The notes: generated by a model not told the origin, from the letters alone. Shown: positions 9,616-20,096, counted from the first letter of the stretch. The stretch: DNA of 64,000 nt from Tridacna crocea (GCA_943736015.1 OX031070.1:40292173-40356172), one strand, 5' to 3'. Numbers and translations are program-made.

Positions 9616-9844
9616 TTAACCGTATACCACACAATCCCGACTTTTGACTCTCCTGAGAGAGAAAGCCTTTGAAAACATTGTGGGAAAAGGAGAAAATGCT
9701 GGTAATCAACATTTTCTATCTTTCACAAAACGCTTTCTACCCTTTCCAAATCAAATTTCAATTTTTGATTCACATTTATTTTGTCGTCTGCAAGTGCTTT
9801 CAATTTGGACAAGTCCAAAATTTTGTCATTTGGTAAAAAGTTAA
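9616..9844 (+). mobile_element. Family A TTAA MITE
   Basis: Complete 229-bp copy with TTAA at both ends. The hairpin arms have decayed to AATCAACATTTTCTATCTTT on the right side. Confidence 0.88.
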
Positions 9845-10157
9845 AATATTCCGAGCAGGAATGGGTTAATTGCTAATTTGGTATAAAGTTATTTATGCAT
9901 CCGTGAACACGATAAACTCTTAGCCTAACATACAAGACCAAGGATACCATTTTTGGAGATTATAGACAAAGATCAGACTACAGAAACGTAGAGTGTAATC
10001 GTGGTCCATACTCTCCAATTTTCGGTGCATTATTTTTTATGACGTTCACGCGATTGATCCGTGGAATACTGTTGAATTTCAGCTGAAATCGGAAGAAATT
10101 ATGAATGTGAATTGAAAGCGCAAACACCTACAGATCTAGAGGCAGACACATGAGCTT
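9845..10157. other. No gene or repeat recognised
   Basis: No open frame of note and no match to the families named here. Confidence 0.4.
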
Positions 10158-10224
10158 TCCGGACGGCTTAGATTAAGATCAGACTGCAAAGGGCGTGCAG
10201 CCTGATCTATCATCTAAACCACCC
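10158..10224. mobile_element. Family D' hairpin fragment
   Basis: TTAAGATCAGACTGCAAAGG and GTGCAGCCTGATCTATC form the D' hairpin. The outer arms are not recognised. Confidence 0.55.
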
Positions 10225-10379
10225 TCTTGTTTAGTCAAGCTTGAAAGATTAAAACCTTCCTCAGCTGATTGTATTTCATCCAACGAAAGAGATTGCGTTT
10301 ATATATTTATCACCGAAAGTGTTATCTCTTTCCCCGATAAATAAATAAAATAAAACTTTCAAGCCGATATAATGACAAC

Positions 10380-10512
10380 TAAAATTTTCTCTTTCAGAGA
10401 TACTTACAGGAGGATAAGTATTTCCTGATCGGACAGTGTGGATTTAAGATCAGACTACACGGTCCCGTCCGCAAAATTATCCTCTGGTCGCGTTCAGCGC
10501 TCTAAGGGTTAA
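10380..10512 (-). mobile_element. Family D' element, degenerate
   Basis: GATCGGACAGTGTGGATTTA, AGATCAGACTACAC, CCGCAAAAT and GCGCTCTAAGGGTTAA follow the D' order in reverse. It ends at TTAA 10509-10512. Confidence 0.6.
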
Positions 10513-10585
10513 TTGAGAATTACCTTGAATAGAAAGCAGAGGCGTTCAGTATTTTACATAAAGAAGCGTTTTCGTTCAAGCTGGT

Positions 10586-10816
10586 TTAACTCTTTCCCTT
10601 ACAACAAAATTTTAGACTGGTCCAAATAGTGAAAGCATTTGCAGACGACAAAATAGACACAACTCAAAAACTGAAATTTGTTTCCAGCTGGGTAGAAAAC
10701 ATTGTGGGAAAAGGAGAAAATGCTGGTAACCAGCATTTTCTCCTTTTCCCACAATGTTTTCAAAAGCCTTCTATCTCAGGGTCGTGAAAAACAGGGCTTG
10801 TTTGGTAAAGGGTTTA
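10586..10816 (-). mobile_element. Family A MITE with flipped hairpin centre
   Basis: Outer arms are in minus orientation (GCATTTGCAGACGACAAAAT on the left), but the hairpin centre reads GGTAACC, as in plus copies. A single central base explains this. The right end has decayed to GGGTTTAG. Confidence 0.85.
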
Positions 10817-11063
10817 GCAAGTCCCGTCTATCACTATTAGTAATAACTATGGAAGGTGTGTTCGAAAAAGGCACGGCGACACTGCGAGATCAATTTTATG
10901 TGTATGAGAAAAAAAACTAACGAAGCATAGCGATTGGACGATTAACCTTCTTGTTTGCATCACAAATCGCTGGCTGTCGTGGGGAGTTTGTCAGTTTACC
11001 TACCGATGTGATATTAAACAGAATAAAACGTGAATAGTGAGACTTTAATTTTATTTTATGTAT

Positions 11064-11077
11064 TTTTTTGTGAACAG
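11064..11077 (+). promoter_or_regulatory. Candidate 5'-UTR splice acceptor for the PTB-like gene
   Basis: A T-rich tract followed by TTTGTGAACAG|CTG lies 63 bp before the ATG at 11140 and fits an animal acceptor. If used, the gene has an upstream non-coding exon. Not provable from sequence alone. Confidence 0.35.
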
Positions 11078-11139
11078 CTGTTACCTCTGCACTGATAGGT
11101 TGTCTTAAATCGGAGGAATTAAACATCAATATAAACAAA

Positions 11140-13722
11140 ATGGCGGATATAGTTGTGTCTCGGAAAGTGTTTTTTATTGGGGCATGGCGTACACCAAACG
11201 TAACTGACCAGCTTCTCCAAGTTATTAGTAATAAAATGCATGAAAAGAACGGATATTCAACCGATCTCAGTCTAGCAACAGACGGCCTGTATCTGAACAT
11301 TCATAACATCAACGGACAAGTCACTAAAACGGATAAAATACCTTTGGAAATTATTGCAGACTTTATAGATAATATATATGACAATACATGTCTCTTGGCC
11401 AAGGTCAAGGACCATCGAGATCAGTTCACTGTGTTTGTGTTTCTTTGTCAAAACGAGAAAGATTCGGCAGCAATGGTACAGGAGTTCCAGAAGCTGAAGA
11501 AAAACCTGAGCGGGGAAGGTTACAATCTAGATATGAAACAATCTGGTACAAATTGGATGTTGAAGAACAAGGATACAGATAAGGCAATTCAACAGCCTAA
11601 CGGTGACGTCAAGTTGACAACCGCCACGACAACAGTAACGACTACTGCGACAAGGATAAGCAACAGTAGTGTTCCTGACAGTGTTTCACATACATCTGTC
11701 AGTTCTGATGTCCGAGACGAGATCAATGTACTTGCACAAGAAGTCAAAGATATAAGACTTATGATGCAGAAATCTGGGGGCCGTCATCATTTTGCGAAAC
11801 ACTACGGTTACCTCCGCAGTCCTCCGCCAACACAAACCACGATAAATCGGCAAGTGTTCACAGATGAGGTTTTTCTACAACCAGATCAAGTATCAAACGA
11901 AGTTAACATGGTCAAGAGGCATTACACCAAAAGAGGACCCGAGCATGGCGTGGTCTTGGTCCGAGAGCGACAAGGTATGTACAAACAACGTCAGTCTACT
12001 TCCAGTCACTTCTTGCGATCTTCTTCGCAATCTTCATTGGCAAGCTCTGTGAGAAAAAGGGTGTATCCCTCCCCTGCTCCAGTAACAGAATCTAGATATG
12101 TTGTACCACAACAGCGTGTCGAAACTATGAGGCTTATCAGCCCAGGCCAAACGCCAGCCATAAGAAAAGTGTACACCGGTAGTGCCTCTGATATAGTGCC
12201 CAGAAATATAGAAAACGTTTACAAATCAAAAAAGATGTACAAGAGGGTAATACCTGTTGGATCTGTCTCATCAGCTCGAAGTGAAATCTACGATTATGTT
12301 CAAGCCCACCAAAAGCCCGTGTTTGATGATAATACCTATGCGGAACCAGTTCGTAGCGTATATATGAATAGTGTTCCTCAAAGAGTGGTGAAGGGAGTTA
12401 CTACGCATATCAGGTATGAGCCTGGCGACAGAAATCTTTATGAGGACCCAACATTCAAGCAGCAAAGACAAGACGTTTCCAACGTAAGCACTCTTGTTAA
12501 TGTTTCCTCCAATAACATACTGGATGACAGCCAACATGTGGAAGTCAACAAGACACACGTTTATCGAGAAGCTCCAAGATCAGAACAAGTAGTTATCATA
12601 GGAGGTAACGAGATCCAGACAAGCGCAAATTACGATGAACAAATTACATCTACACATAGAAACGAGACACAATCTCACAATGTGATCATGGTCACACAGG
12701 ATGATGAAAATCGTGTTAAGCGAGAACGTGAAGAAGAAATTAGCACGACATATAGAAATGGGACACAGTCCGAAAACGTAATTGTTGTCAGAAGTGAGGG
12801 GAATATTGTTCAAAGTACAAAACCGACAGTGCAAGAAGAGGGTAATGTTATTTACGTTAAGAGTGAACATCATCAAGTTCAAGCATTCGACGACAACCCA
12901 CGGGTTATAGGCGGCGAAGTTTACCATGTCAAAGCTAAAGGACTAGAACATTATGATAGCAATTACTACCAGGCTACTAATGGCAACAACGCTGTCATCA
13001 TCGATGGCAAAAATTATGATGATGTTCAGAAAGCTTTTACATCTAATGTAACTGTCATTTCTGGGGATGTCAGTCAAGGTCTTTGGGGAGCCTATGCCAA
13101 AAAGCCTGAAGAATATAATCCGGGTATCGAAATCGAGAAGGAAAAGGCTTACAAATATACACATGATACCGAACCAGCCTCCTCGTCAAACGTCGTCGTC
13201 ATTTCTGGAGATACCAACCAAGGCCTTTGGGGAGCGTATGCTCAAAAGCCAGAACCCTATAACTCAGACAATGAAATCGAGAAAGAAACAGCTTACAGAT
13301 ATAGGCCTACACACGATAAAGCCGAAGAAAACAGGGACCAAGAAGCTGAAAATGGCTTAAATAATGAGCCGCATGTTCCTGAAGTACAGCACGAGAAGAA
13401 GGTACATTACTCAGAGGAGCTTGAGCAAACGATTGAAGATCGGATCGATGACAGAGAAAATGACATTGATGTAGCACATTATGCAATCGACGCCATTGAC
13501 AATGAACGCGACGTGAATGATGAGACTGATGCTGAAGTGAAACACATAAATACAAAAGTCGATGACGACGAAAACAATAACAATGGAGAAACAGAGGCAC
13601 CGCATATCGAAGAGAACAGCAAGACAGACACTGATATGACAAGTGTCACTACCGAAAACCTTCTGATGGAGGAATTAAGAGAAAAAGTTTCGCAGGCCTC
13701 AGAGTCCACTCTACTATTTTAA
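11140..13722 (+). CDS. PTB/PH-like domain protein with long low-complexity tail and 48-residue tandem repeat
   Basis: An uninterrupted frame of 860 residues. The ATG has a good context (A at -3, G at +4). Residues ~5-125 (VFFIGAW..., then an LSLATDGLYLNI strand, an IPLEIIADF strand, a TVFVFLCQN strand and a final Ala-containing helix) match the strand/helix order of phosphotyrosine-binding domains. This is inferred from pattern only, and sequence identity to known members looks low. A Thr/Ser-rich linker (~155-190) and an arginine/serine-rich section (~280-310) follow. V637-N684 and V685-~T732 are two copies of a 48-residue unit (ISGD, QGLWGAYA, KP, EIEKE, AYKY/AYRY). Residues ~735-840 are strongly acidic. 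No signal peptide or membrane span, so probably a cytosolic scaffold. No relatives among its neighbours; specific function unknown. The coding region carries none of the repeats that fill the flanks. Confidence 0.85.
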   Translation: MADIVVSRKVFFIGAWRTPNVTDQLLQVISNKMHEKNGYSTDLSLATDGLYLNIHNINGQVTKTDKIPLEIIADFIDNIYDNTCLLAKVKDHRDQFTVFVFLCQNEKDSAAMVQEFQKLKKNLSGEGYNLDMKQSGTNWMLKNKDTDKAIQQPNGDVKLTTATTTVTTTATRISNSSVPDSVSHTSVSSDVRDEINVLAQEVKDIRLMMQKSGGRHHFAKHYGYLRSPPPTQTTINRQVFTDEVFLQPDQVSNEVNMVKRHYTKRGPEHGVVLVRERQGMYKQRQSTSSHFLRSSSQSSLASSVRKRVYPSPAPVTESRYVVPQQRVETMRLISPGQTPAIRKVYTGSASDIVPRNIENVYKSKKMYKRVIPVGSVSSARSEIYDYVQAHQKPVFDDNTYAEPVRSVYMNSVPQRVVKGVTTHIRYEPGDRNLYEDPTFKQQRQDVSNVSTLVNVSSNNILDDSQHVEVNKTHVYREAPRSEQVVIIGGNEIQTSANYDEQITSTHRNETQSHNVIMVTQDDENRVKREREEEISTTYRNGTQSENVIVVRSEGNIVQSTKPTVQEEGNVIYVKSEHHQVQAFDDNPRVIGGEVYHVKAKGLEHYDSNYYQATNGNNAVIIDGKNYDDVQKAFTSNVTVISGDVSQGLWGAYAKKPEEYNPGIEIEKEKAYKYTHDTEPASSSNVVVISGDTNQGLWGAYAQKPEPYNSDNEIEKETAYRYRPTHDKAEENRDQEAENGLNNEPHVPEVQHEKKVHYSEELEQTIEDRIDDRENDIDVAHYAIDAIDNERDVNDETDAEVKHINTKVDDDENNNNGETEAPHIEENSKTDTDMTSVTTENLLMEELREKVSQASESTLLF

Positions 13723-13785
13723 GTTTTTCACCGAAGAATCCCGAGTTTGATAGACACTGGGGAAAGCAAAATCCATATAGATCTA

Positions 13786-13791
13786 AATAAA
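13786..13791 (+). promoter_or_regulatory. Poly(A) signal AATAAA
   Basis: Canonical AATAAA, 64 bp after the stop codon of the PTB-like gene. A decayed family A element starts beside it, so the cleavage site probably lies inside MITE sequence. Confidence 0.6.
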
Positions 13792-13956
13792 CCTTGAGGG
13801 AAAAAGACAAAATGCTGGTAATCAGCATTTTCCTGCTTTCCCTACATTTCTTTCTAACTTTTCAGAGATGAATTCAATAATTTAGCCCTTTTCAGCTTGG
13901 TGTCTGCAAATACTTTCAATTTAGACAAGTCTACATTTTTGATGTCTTAAATGGGT
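13792..13956 (+). mobile_element. Degenerate family A MITE, 3' of the PTB-like gene
   Basis: CCTTGAGGGAAAAAGACAAA, AATGCTGGTAATCAGCATT, GTCTGCAAATACTTTCAATT and TAGACAAGTCT follow the A order. The left terminus is missing. Confidence 0.7.
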
Positions 13957-14186
13957 TTAACCCATTACCACACAATCCCTACTTTTGACGCTTCTGGAAA
14001 AGAAGCCTTTTGAAAACATTGCGGGAAAAGGAGAAAATGCTGGTAACCAGCATTTTCTCCTTTTCCCACAATTTTTTTCTACACTTCACAAAACAAATTT
14101 TAAAATTTCAGTCACTTTTATTTTGTCGTCAGCAAATGCTTTTGATTTGGACAAGTCTAAAATAATGTCACCTAGTAATGAGTTAA
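13957..14186 (+). mobile_element. Family A TTAA MITE
   Basis: Complete 230-bp copy, TTAA to TTAA, CCCATTACCACACAATCCC end. The hairpin is nearly perfect (CATTGCGGG against CCCACAATT). Confidence 0.9.
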
Positions 14187-14510
14187 CTGTTGGCGTCATT
14201 CACGTCACATATATACTGTAGTTGTTTCTGAAACCATGTAAAATAAGCCTGAATACGTCCTTTGTATACTTTATAAGTGTCATATACATTAGTGGATATA
14301 AGCTACATTTGAGTGAAGTAAACTGACACCTATATGTGATGAAACACTGCGGAAAAAGGAAATTACAATGCGACTGCACAGACAACGTGAAGGTATAATA
14401 ACTTCGTTACTGAGAAAAAATAAGTGAAACAAATGATATATGCATAGAAAAAAAAAACAAAAAAAAACAAAAAAAAAAAAAAAAACAGAAATCTGTGCAT
14501 TTCGTTTTTA
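14187..14510. other. No gene seen; A-rich tract
   Basis: Holds poly(A)/AC interruptions at 14450-14487 and no recognised repeat or coding frame. Confidence 0.45.
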
Positions 14511-14514
14511 AGGT

Positions 14515-14640
14515 TTTCGGGCCAACAACTCTCAAAAAGTATTAGAAAATGTGAAAAAATGTGGGAAAAAGAGAGAAAAAAATCTGATAACAGCAGTTTT
14601 TTGTCTGTATTGGGCTTTAAGAAAAAAAAACAGAAAAAAA
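14515..14640 (+). mobile_element. Very degenerate family A remnant
   Basis: GCCAACAACTCTCAAAAAGT, AAAAAATGTGGGAAAAAGAG and GATAACAGCAG recall the A left arm and hairpin. The right arm is not readable. Confidence 0.35.
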
Positions 14641-14654
14641 AAATCTTCATTATA

Positions 14655-14962
14655 GTAAAATGCAACTAAGGACTAATATTAAGTTTAGCCTGACCAGCTC
14701 GGTGCAAATCACTTTTTTATTGAAATAATTTTCGACCCGACGTATTCATGCACTCAAGAATTAATGGTGTTTTCGACAAAAGCTTGGCTAGCCGAAAACC
14801 GGATGGAGTGGAAATAAAAAATCCTATTATGTTTGATGGACCATTGGTCGTTGCTAGGATATGCTGCAGCAAGGCATTTATAACAAAATGCGTAGCAATT
14901 GAAAAATGTTTGGGAGACATTTGTACCAAGATGTCGCTGTCTGGATGTTGTTTAGGAACCTT
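14655..14962. other. Unassigned, short open frames on both strands
   Basis: Open frames of 83 codons (+, 14748-14999) and 70 codons (-, 14717-14929) overlap here. Neither resembles a family I know and the plus frame runs into a palindromic repeat. Possibly a remnant of a longer transposon. Confidence 0.3.
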
Positions 14963-15162
14963 GGCCCTTATTCACCAACCATTCTTGAAAATATTTTAAG
15001 TCTTATTCTCCAAGGTTTTCTACATTTGTAAGTAACACAACTTCTGATTGGCTAAACCGAATGGTTTAGCCAATCAATAGTTGTGTTACTTACAAATGTA
15101 GAAAATTTTGGAGAATAAGACAAAGAACGTTCTTAAGAATGGTTGGTGAATACGGGTTCAGA
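14963..15162. mobile_element. Family J palindromic element, copy 1
   Basis: About 200 bp, almost a complete palindrome: TTCACCAACCATTCTT, CTACATTTGTAAGTAACAC, TTGGCTAAACCGAA, then the complement. Related copies are at 15372, 26116 and 28110. Confidence 0.85.
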
Positions 15163-15352
15163 ACTCCTTATCAAACGAATTTAAAAAATCTAGACTCTGG
15201 CAAATTGACAGAGCCTGCAGACAACAAATTTGAAAGTGATACCAATAAATCAAAGCTCTTTGGTTCGGGTATATTCTCCTTTTTCCGACCACGTTTTCAG
15301 ACGTATTGTCCTTCAGGATCAATAAAACTTTGGACTGGGCCAATTGATGTAA
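15163..15352 (-). mobile_element. Degenerate family A MITE
   Basis: CTCCTTATCAAACGAA, GCCTGCAGACAACAAATTTG, ATTCTCCTTTTTCCGACC and CGTTTTCAGACG keep the A order. The left hairpin arm is lost. Confidence 0.55.
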
Positions 15353-15371
15353 GGAATTGATATTGTAGTCC

Positions 15372-15526
15372 AGCGGCCGTATTTACCAATTTTTGTATCA
15401 TTCTTAATAAGTCTTGGTTCAGATCTAGAAACTTACTTAACTTTTGACTAACGTACGGTTTTAGCCAGTCAAAATACGTGATACTTTCAAATTAAGAAAA
15501 TTTCTCGAGAATAAGACAAAGATTAT
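15372..15526. mobile_element. Family J element, degenerate copy
   Basis: CGGCCGTATTTACCAATT, ACTTACTTAACTTTTGACTA, GGTTTTAGCCAGTCAAAA and GAGAATAAGACAAAG recall the J ends and centre with many changes. Confidence 0.55.
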
Positions 15527-15528
15527 CC

Positions 15529-15758
15529 TTAACTTTTTACCATACAAACAAATAATGGACTTTTCCAAATTGAAACCAGTTGCAGACAACAATTTAAACA
15601 TGGCTCAAAAGGAGGAATTCGTCTATGATAGAGTAGAAAAAATTGTGGGAAAAGGAGAAAATGCTGGAACCAGCATTTTCTCCTTTTCCTGCAATGTTTT
15701 TAAAAGGCTTCTGTCTAGGGGTCGTTAAAACTCGGGAAATTTTGTGGTAATGAGTTAA
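15529..15758 (-). mobile_element. Family A TTAA MITE
   Basis: Complete from TTAACTTTTTACCATAC to GGTAATGAGTTAA. One base is missing at the hairpin centre (GCTGGAACCAGC). Confidence 0.88.
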
Positions 15759-16245
15759 GATCGGTTTTAAATGTTGACACAGACTGTATTTTTTATGCAA
15801 CCTGATCTAGCTAGGATTTACATGTAGCTTTGATAGCGATATTTAGCTATATACTTGCAAAAAAAAAAACAACAACAAAGCTTCATTTCAATATTTGGAT
15901 TATGTTTTTACTCATTACCCTTTCGCAGGCCATTTTTGCAGTAGACGACTTTTGCATATATCGTGGTTAAAGGCGAATTAAGCTCGTAATGATTAATTAA
16001 TTCCTTCGTTTGCCATAAAATTTCAGCGCTTCCCCTCCGGCTAAAACCTTCATCTATATCATTCACCCTTGTAGTTTTATAGGGACGGATTGAAAACTAA
16101 TCTGCAGTTAATTTGTTTCAGAAGATCGAGAGTGAATTAAAGGCTAAGTCTATTGCCCTCTGTTATGATTCAACTCGATTAATTCAGCACAAAATGTACA
16201 ACCTCAGCATTTAATATACATTTCACTGCATGTAAGAAAAGTTAT
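15759..16245. other. No gene seen; weak D' hairpin trace
   Basis: 15760-15815 shows a faint D'-like hairpin (ACAGACTGTATTTTTTATGC). The rest is unassigned AT-rich sequence. Confidence 0.35.
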
Positions 16246-16474
16246 TTAACCCTTTACCAAACAATCCCTGGTTTTTACGACCCTGAGAAAGAAGCCTTTT
16301 GAAAACATTGTGGGAAAAGGAGAAAATGCTGGTAACCAGCATTTTCTCCTTTTCCCACAATGTTTTCTTCCCTGTTTGAAACAAATTTTGAATTTTGAGT
16401 TACGTTTAATTTGTCGTCTGCAAGTGCTTTCAATTTGGACCAGTCAAAAATTTTCTCCTTTGGTAAAGAGTTAA
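16246..16474 (+). mobile_element. Family A TTAA MITE abutting family F
   Basis: Complete 229-bp copy with a perfect hairpin. Its right TTAA (16471-16474) is also the left boundary of family F. Confidence 0.92.
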
Positions 16475-16826
16475 GGTAGTACCATTCTAATGGAAGACAG
16501 CTATTTCCACTATGATATCATCCTAAAAAATTTGCTGTGGCTGAAAATGAGTATTATTGTACTACTTTGACCGAGCCTGTTTTCCATTTTTTCCTTCTTT
16601 GAATTATCATTTATAAATGTAGGGCCACTCTATTCTCAATACAAAGGAAGATAATAATTACCTCCCTTTTCTTAAAACTAATGAAAATATCAAAGAATAA
16701 TTTCAAGATGGGCTTAAAAGGAATTTCTGGTCGATTAGCATTATATCGGTATAAATCCTTATTTAACAACTAATAAGAAATTTTTTTCCATGTTGCGTTA
16801 GAAGCGTTAGGATGGTAATACCTTAA
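16471..16826 (+). mobile_element. Family F TTAA element, copy 1a
   Basis: TTAA + GGTAGTACCATTCTAATGG to GGTAATACC + TTAA. Blocks GAGTATTATTGTACTACTTT, GAATTATCATTTATAAATG and AATTACCTCCCTTTTCT recur at 37654 and 44068. An inverted copy lies 207 bp to the right. Confidence 0.82.
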
Positions 16827-17032
16827 CACGCTTTAGTAGCCAAGTGGACAGTAAAGATTTAAGATCATACTGCTCGTTTTGTGCAACCTTGCAGTCCGCA
16901 TTGCTCCTGTTTTCGCCTATAGCTCTAATAAGCTTAAAGTTCTTGAAAAGGTTCAAAAGTGGTTGTATCTAATGGACAGGTACCAAAGAGAACCGGTACA
17001 CGTTTTTGTAAAATCGATCAGAGGCTGCCAAT
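16827..17032. other. Spacer between inverted family F copies
   Basis: No coding frame. AAGATCATACTGCTCG at 16861 is a faint trace of the D' hairpin. Confidence 0.4.
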
Positions 17033-17407
17033 TTAAGGTATTACCATCCTAACGCTTCTTGCGCAACATGGAATGAAATTTCTTATAAGTTGATAAATAA
17101 GGATTTATACTGATATAATATTTTTGCTCATTTTCTAACCAACCAGAAATTCATTTGATGTCCATCTTGAAATCATTTGTTGATATTTCGTTATTTTTCA
17201 GAAAAGGGAGGTAATTATTTTCACAATTTGTAATGAGAATAGAGCGGCCCTAGATTTATAAATGATAATTCTCGGAAGGGAAAAAAAATGGAAAAAGTGG
17301 CTCGGTCAAAGTTGTACAATAATACTCATTTTCAATCTTAGCAACTTTTTTAGGAATAATATTAAAGTGGAAATAGTTGTTTTCCATAAGAATGGTACCA
17401 CCTTTAT
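17033..17407 (-). mobile_element. Family F element, copy 1b (inverted)
   Basis: Reverse complement of copy 1a: AAGGTATTACCATCCTAACG, AGAAAAGGGAGGTAATTATT, TACAATAATACTCATTTTCA. The right TTAA is lost. Confidence 0.8.
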
Positions 17408-17640
17408 ATCGAAGGTGTCTAGAACGGGTACCTTAAAAAACATCATTTGGGTATACTTGGTGATCGTCCCACGACCACCTTTGACAAGTTTATCGACCTT
17501 CCTACGTTTTGGTTGACCTGTTGTTAAATAGCCAAATATTAATAGCTGTTTATCATGTTAAATGTATTTGTATTCTTTTGAAATTTTGGGGTCAGACGCT
17601 GTATATAATTGTTATGGGAGAAATATTTATGATGGTTAAT
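17408..17640. other. No gene or repeat recognised
   Basis: Short AT-rich spacer with no interpretable signal. Confidence 0.4.
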
Positions 17641-17875
17641 TTAACTCTTTACCACACGAGAAAATTTTAGACTGGTCCAAATTGAAAGCATTTGCAGACG
17701 ACAAAATAAAGGTGACTAAAAATTAGAAATTTGAATTTGTTCTGGGAAGGGTAGAAAACACTGTGGGAAAAGGAGAAAATGCTGGTTACCAGCATTTTCT
17801 CCTTTTCCCATAGTGTTTTCAAAAGGCTTCTTTCTTAGGGGCGTCAAAAGTAGGGATCGTGTGGTAATGGGTTAA
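17641..17875 (-). mobile_element. Family A TTAA MITE
   Basis: Complete; hairpin arms ACACTGTGGG and CCCATAGTGT carry an A-to-C type change matched in the other arm at the CACTG position. Confidence 0.9.
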
Positions 17876-18117
17876 ATAATAAAGAAACAGTTTAGTTCGT
17901 AGACACGTATCTACCAACGATCATGTTTTAACCCCGTGAGAAATATCTACAAGTAGCCCGGAAAGTAAAATGTACTCTACGTGACATTTTCCCCCAAATA
18001 CCCTGCCAAAGTCTATATTTGCTTTTGCCGCCATTAGGTCAAAATCATATTGCATAGAACGTGTCGTCTGATCCTGTTTCTATACTGTGCGCTGTGCTTA
18101 GAGAATTTCTATGCACT
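17876..18117. other. No gene seen
   Basis: Contains a poor D'-like trace (AAAATCATATTGCATAGAAC, GTCTGATCCTG) near 18040-18100 only. Confidence 0.35.
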
Positions 18118-18696
18118 TTAAAGGTGGCCCTTCAGATTTTGGGACGAAAATTGTACAAAAAAGCAAAAAAATCATCCTTATAGTTCTAAAGCCTTTTAAT
18201 TTTCATTCATAAAACCCCAGTAGTCGAACACCGACCGACAACACGAGAAATTAGAGATTTACTACAGCCCAGGTCGACACCGACGGGAGACACGTTCTAT
18301 TTTTAGATGATCATTTCGCTCATTTATATACAGGAATACACAGACGAAGTTTCAAACATAGCGTCCGAAGAAGACATTGTGGAAAATAATTATTACATGT
18401 TTGTTATGTAATGGAATTTAAGCGTTATGAGTCACGTGCCAGTCACTTGGCATTCCCAAAATGCTTTATTGATTTTTGGCACGAAATCTAAAAATACCTT
18501 AAGAGGCTACGTAGCCTTTTAAGGGAACACCATCAAAAATATATAAATTTTGTTTTTGTAATTTTATGAATCTTAATTATTGATGATTTGTTTTTTTTTT
18601 TAATTTATTGATGATTTTGTTTTTTCATATGAATTTCAGTGATATATATATTTTTTAATTTGGTGAGATGTAAAAATTCTAAATATCCACCTTTAA
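18118..18696 (+). mobile_element. Family E TTAA MITE, copy 2
   Basis: TTAAAGGTGGCCC to ATCCACCTTTAA, about 579 bp. Inverse orientation to copies at 3994 and 23999. Confidence 0.87.
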
Positions 18697-18788
18697 AATC
18701 GCAACTACATGTTTTGGACCTCTTTTCCTGGCTGGTTATACCGGTTTTGTTTAGTTTACAGCTATCATGTTGCCTCTAGTCCAATAAT

Positions 18789-18991
18789 GTTAACGCTATC
18801 TCTTTAGACCGTTGCAGAAGACAAAATAAAAGTGACTAAAAATTTGAAATTTGTTTTGTGAAGCCGGAAGAAAACATTGTGGGAAAAGGAGAAAATGCTG
18901 GTTACCAGCATTTTCTCCTTTTACCACAATGTTTTCTAAAGACTTCTTTCTCAGGGTCGTCAAAAGTAAGGATTGTGTGGTAATTAATTAA
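18789..18991 (-). mobile_element. Family A MITE, left arm truncated
   Basis: Begins within CTCTTTAGACCGTTGCAGAA, lacking the outer ~45 bp. The hairpin and right end (GGTAATTAATTAA) are present. Confidence 0.8.
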
Positions 18992-19400
18992 TGTGCTCGG
19001 TGTACAGTAAGGCCACATATTTGTTCTTGATGCCCTTGTATTCTCACCTTTTGTTGGTGTAATGCTAATTTCTGCAGTTAAGGATGAGTAGTGAAGAATG
19101 CACTGGAATTCTGAAGGAATTTTTAAGAAAAATAATCACATAAAGAGCGGACGGAAAGTATAAATTTTAGATCAGGCTGCACGTTGTGTGCAGTCTGATC
19201 TCAATTTAACCAGCTGCTTGAGCCTTATTTATCGTCTATGACAGTGAAAGTGTTCGGTGTCTCATACATGTATGTCTTCACTTTATATTTAACTCATAAT
19301 TTTGCAGTGAGCTAGAACTGTTCAAAGATCATGTTAAACTTTTTGCCGCGCTTATTTTTCAGTGGTGCTACAAGCAATTGTTTATATTGTATAAGATACG
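18992..19400. other. No gene seen; one D' hairpin
   Basis: A D' hairpin (TTAGATCAGGCTGCACGTTG, GTGCAGTCTGATCTCAATT) sits at about 19150-19215. The rest is unassigned. Confidence 0.45.
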
Positions 19401-19449
19401 AAAGAAAACAGAGAAAGAAAGAAAGAAGGAAGGTAGGAAGGAAGAAAAA

Positions 19450-19489
<40 letters not shown>
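19401..19489 (+). repeat. (GAAA)n microsatellite
   Basis: Imperfect GAAA/GGAA tetranucleotide run. The Lys-rich frame across it is an artefact. Confidence 0.95.
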
Positions 19490-19490
<1 letters not shown>

Positions 19491-19608
19491 GGTGTCAGTC
19501 TTATATTACAAATGCAATACATATGTATTGTAATATACTACTCAAACTTTGATATAGATCACTTGCATAATTATGTCTGTATGGGTTTATATGTTACAGC
19601 AGCTTTGC

Positions 19609-19834
19609 ATAAATTCTTTACCATACTGTAAAATTCTAGATTTGTCCCAGTTGAAAGCATTTGATGACCAAAAAATATATGAAACGTGCACTATGCTGTC
19701 TGTCATAGGGTAGAAAACATCGTTGGAAAAGGAGAAAATGCTGGTATCTAGCATTTTCTCCTTTTCCAACAATGTTTTCCAAAGGCTTCTTTCTCGGTGT
19801 CTTTAACTGTCGGAATTATTAGGTAAAGGCTTAA
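19609..19834 (-). mobile_element. Family A TTAA MITE
   Basis: Left TTAA lost (AAATTCTTTACC), right TTAA present. Hairpin arms read GTTGGAAAAGG and CCTTTTCCAAC, a change present in both arms. Confidence 0.85.
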
Positions 19835-19911
19835 AGATCCATTTCCACTGGTCATTTTATTGACCAGTGTGGCAATGTAACATATCGTAAAACCATAAAC
19901 CATTAGCTTTG

Positions 19912-20043
19912 GGATTTTTCATTGGCCCACACTTTCGGCGCGAGTACTGGTGTAGTTCCCAGGAAGCAGAATCGAGAGAGATTAGAATAAGTTGTCAGAA
20001 CTTGTTTCTCAATCGATGTAAAATAAATATGTTTAAACTAAAA
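19912..20043 (+). repeat. SINE body fragment
   Basis: TTTTTCATTGGCCCACAC, GGAAGCAGAATCGAGAGAG and TTCTCAATCGATGTAAAAT match the SINE body at 916-1053. No tRNA head here. Confidence 0.65.
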
Positions 20044-20096
20044 CCATACATGATACATGCCACCTATATATTTAGAGTGAATCTTTTAGGGTGATC

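Noticed and set aside
12271-13709. Several minus-strand frames of 64-115 codons
   Set aside because: Antisense shadows of the 860-codon gene.
14717-14999. Opposed short frames, possible transposase remnant
   Set aside because: No motif I can name; kept only as unassigned sequence.
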